A stretch of 64,000 nucleotides of DNA from Prolixibacteraceae bacterium (lineage in GTDB: Bacteria; Bacteroidota; Bacteroidia; Bacteroidales; Prolixibacteraceae): NCBI GenBank assembly GCA_009773765.1, contig WTWZ01000013.1, positions 43,431 through 107,430 on the forward strand. Direction: 5' to 3'. The notes under the pieces were generated by a model. It ran no database searches, was not told the DNA's origin, and was given only the letters and a program-made list of their open reading frames with translations. The first letter of the stretch is position 1. Every line of letters starts with the position of its first letter. The translations under genes were made by a program, and so were the position numbers. This document shows, one piece after another, positions 18,561 through 28,385 of the stretch.

Positions 18561-21038
18561 TCATTCAACCCTGAAATTACCGTGCCCTAAACAAACCCGT
18601 CCATCGCTGGCAATTCCTTCAATAATAACATGATATAATCCTGATTGGTCTGAACTAAAAAACCGAAGTTCCGAAATTCCATCTTTTGTTGTTACTTCGG
18701 GATTCCAATATAGCAAAGTCCTTAAATCGGGCTTTTTTTCCTTTAAGTTTTGGGGAGTATATTTTGGGGAATAAAACTCCCTGAATTTCGAATAACCAAC
18801 TACTTGATATTCAATAATCCCTTTGCCAATCGAACTTCCTTCGCCCATTTTTCCGCGCCTTGTGTAAATTGCAACCACACCATTCGCACCTTTTAATCCA
18901 AAAACGGCAGTATTATGCGCTGATTTTAAAATCTCGATCTTATCCACATCACTCATAGGAATGGCCCTGATTGTTTGAATTAACTTCTCGTTTGATTCAT
19001 TTGTTGCATTTCTTTCTGCGTTAGTATTTTGCGTTACTTCCTGCGGCATGTTAACACTTTGCATACCCACCATTGAAATTCCATCCAGCAAAAAAAGCGG
19101 TGTTGCACTTGTGCCAAAACTGCTGGCCCCACGAATCCGGATATCGTTCCCTGTAATGTCAACACCAGGAATTTTGCCAACCATGTAATCCAGAACATTA
19201 TCATACGACTGCTCAAATTCCCCGACTTGAAGAACAAAATCCGCTGATTCGTATAATCTGAAATGCCCGTCGGTTTCAGTATTGTTTTGATTAGGTTTTT
19301 TTGTACTAACAAACCGGCCTTTAGGTTGAAACTTCCTGTTTTCGTTGTATATCCGGTATTTCAACAATGCAAGCTGCGACAATTCATCTGTCCTTTCGCC
19401 CAATTGTTTTAATTGAATACCCGAGGGTTCCGCACTTTTAAATACAGGTTCAACAATTACATCAACATTCATTTTTCCGGTACTACTTTTTGCCTGAACA
19501 TGAATTGTAGCGGTATCATTAAATAGCAAACCTGTTAAATCAAATTTCCCCAAACTATCTGTTTGCTGAGTTAAAAATGCAACTTCACCATCTTTTTGAA
19601 TGGCCAGGGTAATTTCGCCATTAGAGATTAAACTTTCTGTTAAAATATTTTTCGCAATTCCTTTCAAACTAATTCCTGCCTCTTGTTTATACTTTAATTC
19701 TGTCGTTTTATCAGGGGCGCCGTTCCAGAAATAACTGGCATATCCGTTAGTCAGCATTACCAACCTGAGTTTGGCCTCAGAACTCAACTCTGTATCTGTA
19801 AATAAATCAGATGATGATTCCACAAAACCATTGATTTCAGAATCGATTAAAAATTGTGATAAAATATTTTTTGAGAATCCATTTTCAGGAACTGCAAACT
19901 CGTGAACAACTGAAACTGAAAGATTTGAAACATCTTTACCGGCAATAAACTTTTCATCGTTTATCCGGATAGTTATTTCCTGCCTTTTTCCAAAGGCTTC
20001 TTTATCAGGTTGAACCAATAAACTATTTATGAAATTGTTACGGGAAAACAATAATCGTTCTGAAACAGGTTTTAATGTTTTATCAAGCAAGACCAAACGG
20101 TTAATTCCAGGCTTTAGGGTGCTGTTTTCAAATTTGAGTACCTTGTTATTGCCATCCATTTTAAAAGCCTGGTAAAAAAGAACTTCACCCCTGTACATAT
20201 TGGCGAGGTAAAAATTTTCACCTGAAAAAGTCTCAGAATTACCGGCAACATTTATAATAACCTCTTTTGTTGTGTGGTTTACGAGTTTTATTTTAATTCC
20301 GTCTTTAACAGGTTCAAATTTATATCGAAACGAAGGAAACCCTTCGATTGCTGCAAAATAGGATTTCCCTGATTCCGGGGTTAAAAACAGCAAACCCATT
20401 CCTTTATAATCGGTTTTAAATGAAGTAACTACCGAGCCTTTTTCATCTTTTACGGTTCCGCGTGCATTAACTCCGTACCCCAATTTACCTATAGCTTTAA
20501 AAGCAACAAGGTTTGTTTTATTCTCAAGCAATACTCCGCCTTCGGGCATAAAAGATACATCGGCAACCATATTCGCGGTACGATCAATTTTAGCGGAAGC
20601 GCGCGCAGAGCCCGAAATTCGGGAAATGGTTATTTGTTTATAAAAGTAAGAATCATGATTAAAATTGAACAAATAGTTGGTGTAAGCCTGTATCAAATAA
20701 TTACCAGGCTTCATTTTGTCGGAAACAGGAAAACTGCCTGATGCCTGACCGTTAACACACAGCAAAACCTGTTGGACAAATGATGCCCCAGAGCCGTCCA
20801 ACAAATTTAAATACACATTTTCGGCACGTGGAATAAGTTGCCCTGAGCGACTGTCGGTAAGGTAAATTTTGAACCAAACGGTGTCGCCGGTAAAATAATT
20901 TTCTGCATCGGTGTGGATATAAATCTTTTCAACCGGATTTTTTTCGTTTGCCAAAATCCAATCATCAATATTCTGAGCCGTTATAAATGGTGTAATACCG
21001 AAAATAAAGAAATGAAATACTGTAAATTGTTTTAACAT
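18561..21038 (-). CDS. Secreted MG2-like protein with TonB-receptor plug domain
   Basis: An 825-residue exported protein. A signal peptide (ending FITAQ) is followed by a macroglobulin-type MG2 domain (EKIYIHTDAENYFTGDTVWF), further beta-sandwich repeats and, near residues 640-730, a TonB receptor plug domain (VDKIEILKSAHNTAVFGLKG followed by ANGVVAIYTRRG). No beta-barrel follows, so it is not itself a complete TonB receptor. Proteins of this build are widespread in Bacteroidota; they sit at the outer membrane and probably assist or dock to a TonB-dependent system, but the role is not proven. There is no partner gene next door. Confidence 0.8.
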   Translation of the reverse strand: MLKQFTVFHFFIFGITPFITAQNIDDWILANEKNPVEKIYIHTDAENYFTGDTVWFKIYLTDSRSGQLIPRAENVYLNLLDGSGASFVQQVLLCVNGQASGSFPVSDKMKPGNYLIQAYTNYLFNFNHDSYFYKQITISRISGSARASAKIDRTANMVADVSFMPEGGVLLENKTNLVAFKAIGKLGYGVNARGTVKDEKGSVVTSFKTDYKGMGLLFLTPESGKSYFAAIEGFPSFRYKFEPVKDGIKIKLVNHTTKEVIINVAGNSETFSGENFYLANMYRGEVLFYQAFKMDGNNKVLKFENSTLKPGINRLVLLDKTLKPVSERLLFSRNNFINSLLVQPDKEAFGKRQEITIRINDEKFIAGKDVSNLSVSVVHEFAVPENGFSKNILSQFLIDSEINGFVESSSDLFTDTELSSEAKLRLVMLTNGYASYFWNGAPDKTTELKYKQEAGISLKGIAKNILTESLISNGEITLAIQKDGEVAFLTQQTDSLGKFDLTGLLFNDTATIHVQAKSSTGKMNVDVIVEPVFKSAEPSGIQLKQLGERTDELSQLALLKYRIYNENRKFQPKGRFVSTKKPNQNNTETDGHFRLYESADFVLQVGEFEQSYDNVLDYMVGKIPGVDITGNDIRIRGASSFGTSATPLFLLDGISMVGMQSVNMPQEVTQNTNAERNATNESNEKLIQTIRAIPMSDVDKIEILKSAHNTAVFGLKGANGVVAIYTRRGKMGEGSSIGKGIIEYQVVGYSKFREFYSPKYTPQNLKEKKPDLRTLLYWNPEVTTKDGISELRFFSSDQSGLYHVIIEGIASDGRVCLGHGNFRVE

Positions 21039-21150
21039 GGCCGGATCATTTTCAATGGTTCCAATTTAATACTAAAAACCAGTTTGAACAAATTGTTTAT
21101 TTACAGACAAAGAAAACAGTGTTTACCCTGAGTAATTTTCGTTAAAATAC

Positions 21151-22104
21151 TTAAAAATACTGTTGATCCTTTCCACTTTTAATAAAACAAAGGTTTCGTT
21201 TTAACCCTGAAAATCCGGCACGTTTAACCGCCGATTTTTTAAACAGCTCATCAAACAATTGCTTTCCCATCTGGTGCCAATCTTTTTTTGCAAGTTGGAG
21301 CAACCTGGTATTTGGTACAAAAGCGGGTTCTGTATTTTTTTCAGATTTCAGGTTCCACGGGCAAACATCCTGACAAATGTCGCAACCAAAAACCCGGTTT
21401 TCAAATTTTCCCTTCAGATTTGAACCCAACTCCCCTTTTAACTCGATGGTTTGGTAAGAAATGCAAAGCCTGGCATCAACAACCCTGTCGGCAACAATGG
21501 CTTTTGTGGGACAGGCATCTATACACCGGGTGCATTTCCCACAGTGGTCGGCTATTGGTTTCGGATTATCAAATGGCAGTTCAATGTCGAGTATCAATTC
21601 GCCAATAAAAAAGAAACTACCCTGCTCAACCGAAATGAGGTTGCTGTTTTTACCAATCCAGCCCAAACCGGCGCGTTTAGCCCAAGCCCGTTCAAAAACC
21701 GGCGCCGAATCGGCAAAAGCCCTCCCGTTACAGGATTGAATTTCGCTCTGGATAAAAGATAAAAGCGATTTCAGTTTATATTTTAAAACATAATGATAAT
21801 CGGTCCCATAAGCGTATTTTGAAAGTACAGGCGCTGTTTTGTCAGCCTGTTCTTCGGCAGGAAAATAGTTTTGAAGTACAACAATAATGGTTTTTGCATT
21901 TTCGAAAATCAAGCGCGGGTCGAGCCGTTTATCAATGTTCCGGGCCATGTAACTCATTTCTCCGTGCATATTTTTTTCAAGCCAGGTTTGTAACGGGGGC
22001 ATTTCCCCTGACAGAAACCCAACCGGAAGAATTGCACAGCCTGACAATCCGAGCTCACCTGCCTTTGCTTTTATCGAACCTGATATTTGGCCGTCGTTTT
22101 GCAT
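21151..22104 (-). CDS. queG: Epoxyqueuosine reductase
   Basis: A 317-residue cobalamin-dependent iron-sulfur enzyme that reduces epoxyqueuosine to queuosine in tRNA wobble position 34. Residues 150-250 carry the QueG core: AWAKRAGLGWIGKNSNLIS, then two 4Fe-4S motifs, CGKCTRCIDACPTKAI and CDICQDVCPWN. Length is normal for the Bacteroidota form without the C-terminal HEAT domain. It is cytoplasmic and stands alone. Confidence 0.93.
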   Translation of the reverse strand: MQNDGQISGSIKAKAGELGLSGCAILPVGFLSGEMPPLQTWLEKNMHGEMSYMARNIDKRLDPRLIFENAKTIIVVLQNYFPAEEQADKTAPVLSKYAYGTDYHYVLKYKLKSLLSFIQSEIQSCNGRAFADSAPVFERAWAKRAGLGWIGKNSNLISVEQGSFFFIGELILDIELPFDNPKPIADHCGKCTRCIDACPTKAIVADRVVDARLCISYQTIELKGELGSNLKGKFENRVFGCDICQDVCPWNLKSEKNTEPAFVPNTRLLQLAKKDWHQMGKQLFDELFKKSAVKRAGFSGLKRNLCFIKSGKDQQYF

Positions 22105-22147
22105 AGGCTAAAAATACAACTTTCTGTCAACCTTCAATTCACAAAAA

Positions 22148-22170
22148 AACCTGCCTTTTTAAGACAGGTT
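22148..22170 (-). terminator. Rho-independent terminator
   Basis: On the minus strand a 9-base stem (AACCTGTCT / AGGCAGGTT, one G-T pair) with a 5-base loop is followed by a T run. It lies 22 bases after the small membrane protein gene and before queG, so it ends the minus-strand transcript of the glycosyltransferase group. Confidence 0.8.
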
Positions 22171-22192
22171 CTTTTGTTGGCCGCACAACAAA

Positions 22193-22438
22193 TTACTTTT
22201 TCATCTTCTTCTTCAGAACAACAAATGCAGCCACTGCAATAATTATAACCACCACTATAATAATAATTGTAGTGGTTCCTGAAGATGCTGTTTCTGCCCC
22301 GGCCAGTAAATCCTGCTCCATGTAAGAACTGTCCTGTACATTCAAATTATCGATGTAAGTGCCTGAATCTTCCTGTGCAACTGCAAAAAACGGAAGGCTC
22401 AAAATAAAAGTTGCCAACATTCCAATTAGTTTTTTCAT
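22193..22438 (-). CDS. Small secreted or membrane-anchored protein
   Basis: An 81-residue protein. An N-terminal signal peptide (MKKLIGMLATFILSLPFFAV, then AQ) is followed by about 30 polar residues and a C-terminal membrane helix of Ile/Val/Ala ending in KKKMKK. The polar part should be periplasmic with the basic tail in the cytoplasm. The family is unknown to me. It lies 24 bases after the membrane glycosyltransferase gene and ends at a clear terminator, so it is the last gene of that transcript. Confidence 0.7.
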   Translation of the reverse strand: MKKLIGMLATFILSLPFFAVAQEDSGTYIDNLNVQDSSYMEQDLLAGAETASSGTTTIIIIVVVIIIAVAAFVVLKKKMKK

Positions 22439-22462
22439 GTTTTTTAATTTTTAAAATTTAAC

Positions 22463-24412
22463 TTATTGTTCATTCTTTAATTTCTCTTTTATGGCATCTA
22501 TCAACGGCGCTGCCGGTTTATAACGTGGATTAATAACCATTAACCTGTCCAACACCGTTTCAGCCTTGCGATACTCCGACTGGCTAAACAAATTTTGGGC
22601 CTCAACCAAATAAAATGGTTCGTATTGCGGATAAATTTCCCGGCCTTGTTGCAAATATCTGTGAAAACTTTGAAAATCGTTTTGTTTCACTGCATTTTTT
22701 GCCAATTGTAAAATTATCCACACATTGTTTTGGTCTGATTCTAAAGCATTTTCAAGCAAAATATTTGCCTCGTCAAACTTCCCCAATTCCGATTTACTGA
22801 TTCCGGTGAAATCTTGTTTATTTTTTCTTTTCAGTAATACAACTATAGGGTTTCCTTTATGGTAAAACGTTTTCAAAATTTCGGATGATTCCCACTTTCC
22901 GTTTTTTAAAAGTTCGGGGTGAATGTAGTTTACACCAAATAATCCGTAATCCCAGTCAGCCGAACTTCTTTCGAGGTAACGTACATATTTGTACTGAAAA
23001 TTTGGATTTTTATCGAAATAATTTGAAAGGTTACAATTTGATGCTACCTTAATTTTTTCGTTTCCAACCAATTCAATTAAATATTCAGCCGGTTTTTTAA
23101 TCCCATGAAAATAATAGTCGTACTCATAATTCGACCAGGCTTTTTTGTTTCCCCCTGAAATAGTGTTGAAATAAATATAATCCGCAGGAAAAGTTGAAGC
23201 CTGATGTTTTACAGGGAGTACAATCAACAAAAAACAAAATATTAAAAATGCAGTTTTACCGGTTTTGCCCGATAAACTATTGTAAATACCAATTAAGCCC
23301 ATCGAAGAAAAAATGGTCAAAACGGGCAAAACAAAAATCATTTGCCGAACGCCACTGTACAAATTTGCATCGATAACAATTACATAAACCAGTGGAAAGA
23401 AAAGGGTAAAAAGTAAAAACAACTCCACAAAGAGTTGTTTGCTATCCTGATGAAATATTTTTTTAAAAAACAGGGACAAAAAAACCCCGAACCCAAGAAA
23501 CAGGAATTCCGGTGTTGAAATCAGCAGCCATTTGGGCAGATAATACCACGGAAGTTGAGTACTCCACAACCACTCCCCTTCGAAAATCTGGCGGATGCTC
23601 ACTTTGTAATATTCCATTACCCCCAAACTTTCCAACGGATGCTTAAAAACGTTTTGCAAGGCAAAGGGCCAGAAAAGCAATCCTGCAAAATATCCAATCA
23701 GCAAAATTGTCAATCCCTGGCCCAGAAACCTTACAACACTAAGTTTAGTTGAAAATATTTGTTTAAGTAAAAAAGGTTTCAAAATAAAAAAAGCAAATAG
23801 CGCCAAACCCAGGTATCCAAATAAAACAAGCCCTCCGATGCGGACAGAATTTGTAAATGCAATGGCAAGCCCGAGCCAAACAGTAGTGCTTAATTTTGGT
23901 TCAGGCAGTTCTTTAACAAACCTGAAAATGAAAAATATTGCAGCCATATAACCTGTAGCAAACGGAATGTCTTTTAAATTTCCAAATGCGTGGCCAAATA
24001 GCCTGGGCATTGCCAACATTGAAACTACGGTTAAAGCGGGCACCCAAAATGATCCGGTAATCTGAAAACCTGCCAATCCTGAAAAAAGGAGCAACAACCA
24101 GAAAAAAAATGCGCCGGTAAAATGTCGTGTTAAAAACTCGTTTTCAATATTAAATACCCGGTTAATCAAAGCAGTGAAATTATCTACCGACTGTCCGTAG
24201 TATTTCAAATTTGTTACGGGGGTATCCAGGCACGATTTATCGGCGCCGCCTGTAAAATACCAGTTAACCACCTTTTTTGCGTGTGGGTAGTGCAATTGTT
24301 CATCAACATTTACCGCGGCTTTCGGCGCCAGAAATACCAGTAATATTGCAGCCAGTAAAAGACTTGCCACAAAAGCATTTCGTGCAGTAATTATGTTGGC
24401 CGTGTTATTCAT
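22463..24412 (-). CDS. GT39-like membrane glycosyltransferase with TPR tail
   Basis: About 649 residues. The N-terminal part has ten or more hydrophobic helices and begins after the start with FVASLLLAAILLVFLAP then NVDEQLHYPHAKKVV, where the early Asp-Glu fits the first-loop acidic motif of GT-C (PMT/ArnT-like) enzymes that use polyprenyl-phosphate sugars. The C-terminal about 130 residues form TPR-like repeats. The start at 24412 overlaps the GT2 stop by 8 bases; a longer frame inside the GT2 gene is less likely. The pair suggests that the GT2 makes a lipid-linked sugar that this enzyme transfers in the periplasm. Confidence 0.75.
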   Translation of the reverse strand: MNNTANIITARNAFVASLLLAAILLVFLAPKAAVNVDEQLHYPHAKKVVNWYFTGGADKSCLDTPVTNLKYYGQSVDNFTALINRVFNIENEFLTRHFTGAFFFWLLLLFSGLAGFQITGSFWVPALTVVSMLAMPRLFGHAFGNLKDIPFATGYMAAIFFIFRFVKELPEPKLSTTVWLGLAIAFTNSVRIGGLVLFGYLGLALFAFFILKPFLLKQIFSTKLSVVRFLGQGLTILLIGYFAGLLFWPFALQNVFKHPLESLGVMEYYKVSIRQIFEGEWLWSTQLPWYYLPKWLLISTPEFLFLGFGVFLSLFFKKIFHQDSKQLFVELFLLFTLFFPLVYVIVIDANLYSGVRQMIFVLPVLTIFSSMGLIGIYNSLSGKTGKTAFLIFCFLLIVLPVKHQASTFPADYIYFNTISGGNKKAWSNYEYDYYFHGIKKPAEYLIELVGNEKIKVASNCNLSNYFDKNPNFQYKYVRYLERSSADWDYGLFGVNYIHPELLKNGKWESSEILKTFYHKGNPIVVLLKRKNKQDFTGISKSELGKFDEANILLENALESDQNNVWIILQLAKNAVKQNDFQSFHRYLQQGREIYPQYEPFYLVEAQNLFSQSEYRKAETVLDRLMVINPRYKPAAPLIDAIKEKLKNEQ

Positions 24413-25319
24413 AAATCTCCTTAACGATATAAACTGGCCGGTTTTGAACTTCCTTGAAAATGCGGTAAATGTATTCGCCAATCAATCCCAAAAAAGTAAG
24501 CTGTACCGAGCCAAAAAAACTAACCGCCAGAAATGTGGACGACCAGCCAATGGGCGCGTAACCGGCAAATTTTGAAACAAACGTGTAAACAACAGCTCCC
24601 AAAAAAATCAGGATTCCAAATAACCCACAGTAGAGACAGGCTTTTACTGGCCATTTCGAAAATGAATAAATAGCATCGGCTGCCAGTTCGAACAGTTTCC
24701 TTTGGCTCATTTTTGCCTGGCCTTTTAACCTTTCGGGACGGTCGAACAAAATAAAATCATGCTTAAACCCGATAAAATTCCGAATTCCTGGGAAATAACG
24801 GTTCCGTTCTGAAAAACGCAGTATAGCTTGCTGGGCTTTTTTGTTGATGATGCAAAAATTTCCTGCATTTGCAACCTGTTCGCTTTCGGAAATTCTGCTG
24901 AAAACATGATGAAAAATATTGGTGTAAATCTTACGCGAGAGTTTTTCGCTACGCTGTTCACGAACAGCAGTTACTATATCAGACTGTGTTTCAATGATTT
25001 TATTGTACAGAACTGGAATTAATTCAGGCGGATCCTGAAAATCGCCATCCATTATAATAACGTAATCGCCTTTGGCAAAATCCAATCCACCAGTTAAAGC
25101 TGCCTGCAACCCAAAATTTCTGGAGTAGGAAATTACTTTTACCCGGTTGTCCTTAGTTTTGAACCTTAAAAGCGTTTCGAGCGTTGCATCTGTGCTTCCA
25201 TCGTCAACACAAATAACCTCAAATGTTTCGCCGGTGGATTGAAGATTTTCAAAAATCTCTTCCATCAGTTGCGAAACGAGGTTGGCCTCGTTTAAAAGTG
25301 GCACTACAACAGAAATCAT
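24405..25319 (-). CDS. GT2 glycosyltransferase (polyprenyl-phosphate sugar synthase type)
   Basis: A 304-residue GT-A enzyme with two C-terminal membrane helices, like GtrB/ArnC-type polyprenyl-phosphate glycosyltransferases. Motifs are VVVPLLNEANLV, VICVDDGSTDATLE, YVIIMDGDFQDPPELIP (the DxD-type acceptor site) and SRNFGLQAALTGGLDFAKG. The helices lie near residues 225-290. It would load a sugar from a nucleotide donor onto a polyprenyl phosphate for the GT39-like partner. It begins 12 bases after the broken oxidoreductase gene. Confidence 0.9.
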   Translation of the reverse strand: MISVVVPLLNEANLVSQLMEEIFENLQSTGETFEVICVDDGSTDATLETLLRFKTKDNRVKVISYSRNFGLQAALTGGLDFAKGDYVIIMDGDFQDPPELIPVLYNKIIETQSDIVTAVREQRSEKLSRKIYTNIFHHVFSRISESEQVANAGNFCIINKKAQQAILRFSERNRYFPGIRNFIGFKHDFILFDRPERLKGQAKMSQRKLFELAADAIYSFSKWPVKACLYCGLFGILIFLGAVVYTFVSKFAGYAPIGWSSTFLAVSFFGSVQLTFLGLIGEYIYRIFKEVQNRPVYIVKEIYE

Positions 25320-25331
25320 GTCATTAATCTT

Positions 25332-26608
25332 TTATGCGTTGTGCTGTGTCCCCGGGATTGGAACCGGAAATTCCAAATTTACCGGGCCCATTTCGTATTT
25401 TTCAGGCCCAAGTTTCACAGTTGAGTTCAGCATTTCATCCCAGGTTACCAATTGCCCGGTATATGCTGCAGTGCGGCCCATTACAGCGGTCAATGTTGAA
25501 ATGGCAGTGCGTTCGGCTTCAACCACAGGTTTGTTTGTTCTTATTGCAGTTACCAGGCTGATGTGTTCCTGAACATAAGGCGAAACTGCAACAATCTCGG
25601 TCGGTTTGCCATCCTTGTTTTTCGGATAATCGTATTTCCATTTTTCTGTTCCATCCAGATTGTAAATTGTGTCTTTACAATTCGTATATCCGCTGGTTCC
25701 CACAATATGTTCTCCCAAAGTATTTGCACAATTATCAATCTGGCGCGACATACTGTGCGAAAAAACTCCGTTTCCGTAATTAAAATCAATACTGAAAAAG
25801 TCGTACTGGTCGCCGGTTAACCTGCGGGCACGGCCCCCAAAACCAATGGCCTCCACAGGGTTTTTTCCTAAAAACCAGTTAATGATATCGATATTATGAA
25901 CGTGGGTATCTAGGATATGATCGCCGCATAACCAGCAGAAATTGTTCCAGTTGCGCAACATATATTCCATGTCGCCCCATCCTTCTTCACGGGTACGGAA
26001 CCAAACATGGCTCTGAAGCCACCAGGCTTTTGCCGACACAATTTCGCCTATTGCGCCCGACGCTACCTGACGGTAAGTTTCGAGATAATCGCGCTGATGC
26101 CGGCGTTGAGTACCTGTTATTACGGTAAGCCCCATATTTTCAGCCTTTTTTGATGTGGCAATTATCTGGCGTGCCCCAACCGGATCAACACAAACCGGTT
26201 TTTCCATGAAAACATGCTTTTTAGCCTGAATACATCAAGTAAACTTTTATAACTGTCGAAACCCCAGAAACAATTACTTTCCCGGACTTCAACACGTTGT
26301 TTACTTAATTTACTCCGGCAATCCCAAACTTTATCTTCAAAAACATCGGCTAAAGCAACCAGTTCCAAATCGTTTCCGGCCGAGAGGAAATTAAGGGCCG
26401 CGCCAGTTCCCCTGTTTCCGCAACCCACCAGGCCAGCCTGCAATTTTACACCGTCGGGAGCTTTATCGAGTAATGGAGGAAAAACATAATCCACATTTTT
26501 TGTTTTTGAACTGCAGGAAGCCAGCGCATTCATCCCAATTACACCGGCTGCACCAATAAGTGCCGATTTTCCGAGAAAATTTCTGCGCGATAATTGACTG
26601 TTTTCCAT
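25332..26608 (-). pseudogene. Tat-exported Gfo/Idh/MocA oxidoreductase, internal deletion with frameshift
   Basis: Two frames together make one NAD(P)-dependent oxidoreductase of the Gfo/Idh/MocA family. The N-terminal part (26608 down to about 26222) has a Tat signal (SRRNFLGKSALIGAAG) and the dinucleotide loop LVGCGNRGTGAAL. The C-terminal part (from about 26218) starts in another frame at AKKHVFMEKPVCVDP and contains the usual sugar-substrate half. Between KSLLDV and KHVFMEKP the family normally has about 25 residues (the ATPPHF-type strand and helix); here they are missing and the frame changes. Roughly 70 bases appear deleted, so the product is probably inactive. Confidence 0.8.
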
Positions 26609-26614
26609 GATATA

Positions 26615-28137
26615 TTAGTTAATGTTTTGGTTTGAATTTACCTCTGGTTTATCGTATTCGCATACCACCCTGAACCCAACATGTTTGCAATCTGAATACC
26701 ACCATATACTTTTTGGAATCTGCGGATCAGTATTCAGCCAGTCTTTGGTCCGGGTGAAATCGCGCCTGCCAACCCTTAAATCTTTTGCAGAGTAATTATA
26801 AGCCCCGCCCCTGACGACGCGTTCCATTCCATCACGCGGCCCACGGGGATTGCTGACCAGTGTTTTTGGATATTTTGAATAAACCGCCGGATCATAAAAA
26901 TCCAGACAAAATTCTGCAACATTCCCAAGCATGTTTTTTAAACCAAACTGATTAGCCCGGACAATCCCGGGTTCGCGGGTGCGGTTACCACTGTTTTCCT
27001 GGTAGATTACATACGAGTTGATTACCGTTGTATCGGCCCCGAAAAGTTTTTTCCAAAATCCAACAGTTTCATAGTCATTGGGCGAGCCATCGAAGAAATA
27101 AGGGGTATTTGTTCCGCCCCTCGCCGCATATTCCCATTCTGCTTCGGTCGGAAGCCTGTATTTTTTCCCTGTCACACTGCTCAACCACAGGCAATAAGTC
27201 ATAGCACCATGGTGGCTCATGGTAATTGCCGGGCGGGTACCTTTGCCCCATCCCTGGTCGGGCGCTCCCCAGGGCGGGGTTGCACCTGATATTCCATCGG
27301 TCCCTTCCTCTTTTGCCTCTGCTTCTTTACGCCCCTGTGAACTTGTTGCATTAAAGAAAGCAAGATATTCGTTCCATGAAACTTCAATTTCCCCCATCCA
27401 AAAACTATCGACGGCAACGTTAATAACAGGTCCTTCATCGTTTCTTCTGAAAGGTTCATCACCAGGCGTGCCCATTTTGAACTCGCCTCCGGGAATGGCA
27501 ACCATTTTGAATGAAACTGAAGTTCCGGGAATTTTTTCATCGAATGTTGCAAATTTTTCAACTACCGCCGGACCTGTAAAAATCTCTTTTGAACCAGAAA
27601 CTAACTCCTCAGCGCCTGCCAATCCGGTTTTGCCCCGATAATGCCCAACATATAAATGACATTGCAAACACGATGTGTTTTCAGGGTTGCGAATGGGTGT
27701 GATTCGGCCCCAAGTGCATTTAATGTTGAGGGGAACAGGTTGGTGTGACATTTCTTGCAGCCATCTTCATATACAAATCTTTTTGAAGCATCAACCGACC
27801 GCTTTTCGACCCAGTCAATTTCCGATGAATCTTTGGTCAAATAAACATACAAATCATGCATCCCGTGATATGCCTTACGCGTCAAAAAATACAACTTCTG
27901 ATCTTCAGGGGGCAAATGGCAATCGACACAATTAACCGAAACGCCGCTTCGGGTATTGTGATGGGGCGAAAGCTTCCAAGTGGCATCGGCATGTGGATGC
28001 ACGTGGCAACTTGCACAGAATTCATTTGTTGATGTATAATGAATTGTTTTGTTCAACAAAACCAGAATGAGAATTGCACTTAATCCTCCGGCTATAAACA
28101 AAAGGTAGTGTTTCCGTTTGATTGTTTTATCAGTCAT
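26615..28137 (-). pseudogene. Tetraheme NapC/NirT cytochrome fused to SUMF1 domain, frameshifted
   Basis: Two frames join into one protein of about 507 residues. The first has an N-terminal membrane anchor (YLLFIAGGLSAILILVLL) and heme motifs CASCH, CVDCH and CKKCH. After a frame change near 27700 the second frame supplies the fourth heme motif, CLQCH, and a SUMF1/formylglycine-generating-type domain (GGEFKMGTPGDEP, LPTEAEWEYAARGG, VRGGAYNYSAKDLRVGRRDF). Adding one base to the CCC in cacccattcg gives SHPIRNPENTSCLQCH and one continuous gene. The NrfH-like part would take electrons from quinol in the membrane; the SUMF1 part would lie in the periplasm. Sequencing error is quite possible. Confidence 0.75.
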
Positions 28138-28385
28138 AGTAAAAAGTGAAATATCCACAATAATATACGCGAGGGATTATTAAAAACTTAACCAACATCT
28201 CAATCACCGGTTAACCAATACTTAATTTTACCTTAATTGAAAATTTAACTACCAGTGATAGTTTAATTTACGAATTCAAAAAAATATTTAAAATATATTT
28301 TAAATTCCATCAATTTTAATACATTTAGCAAAAAAATAATTTGAAATTAAGAGTGCAGGACTGTATTTTAGTTAAATCTTAAAGC

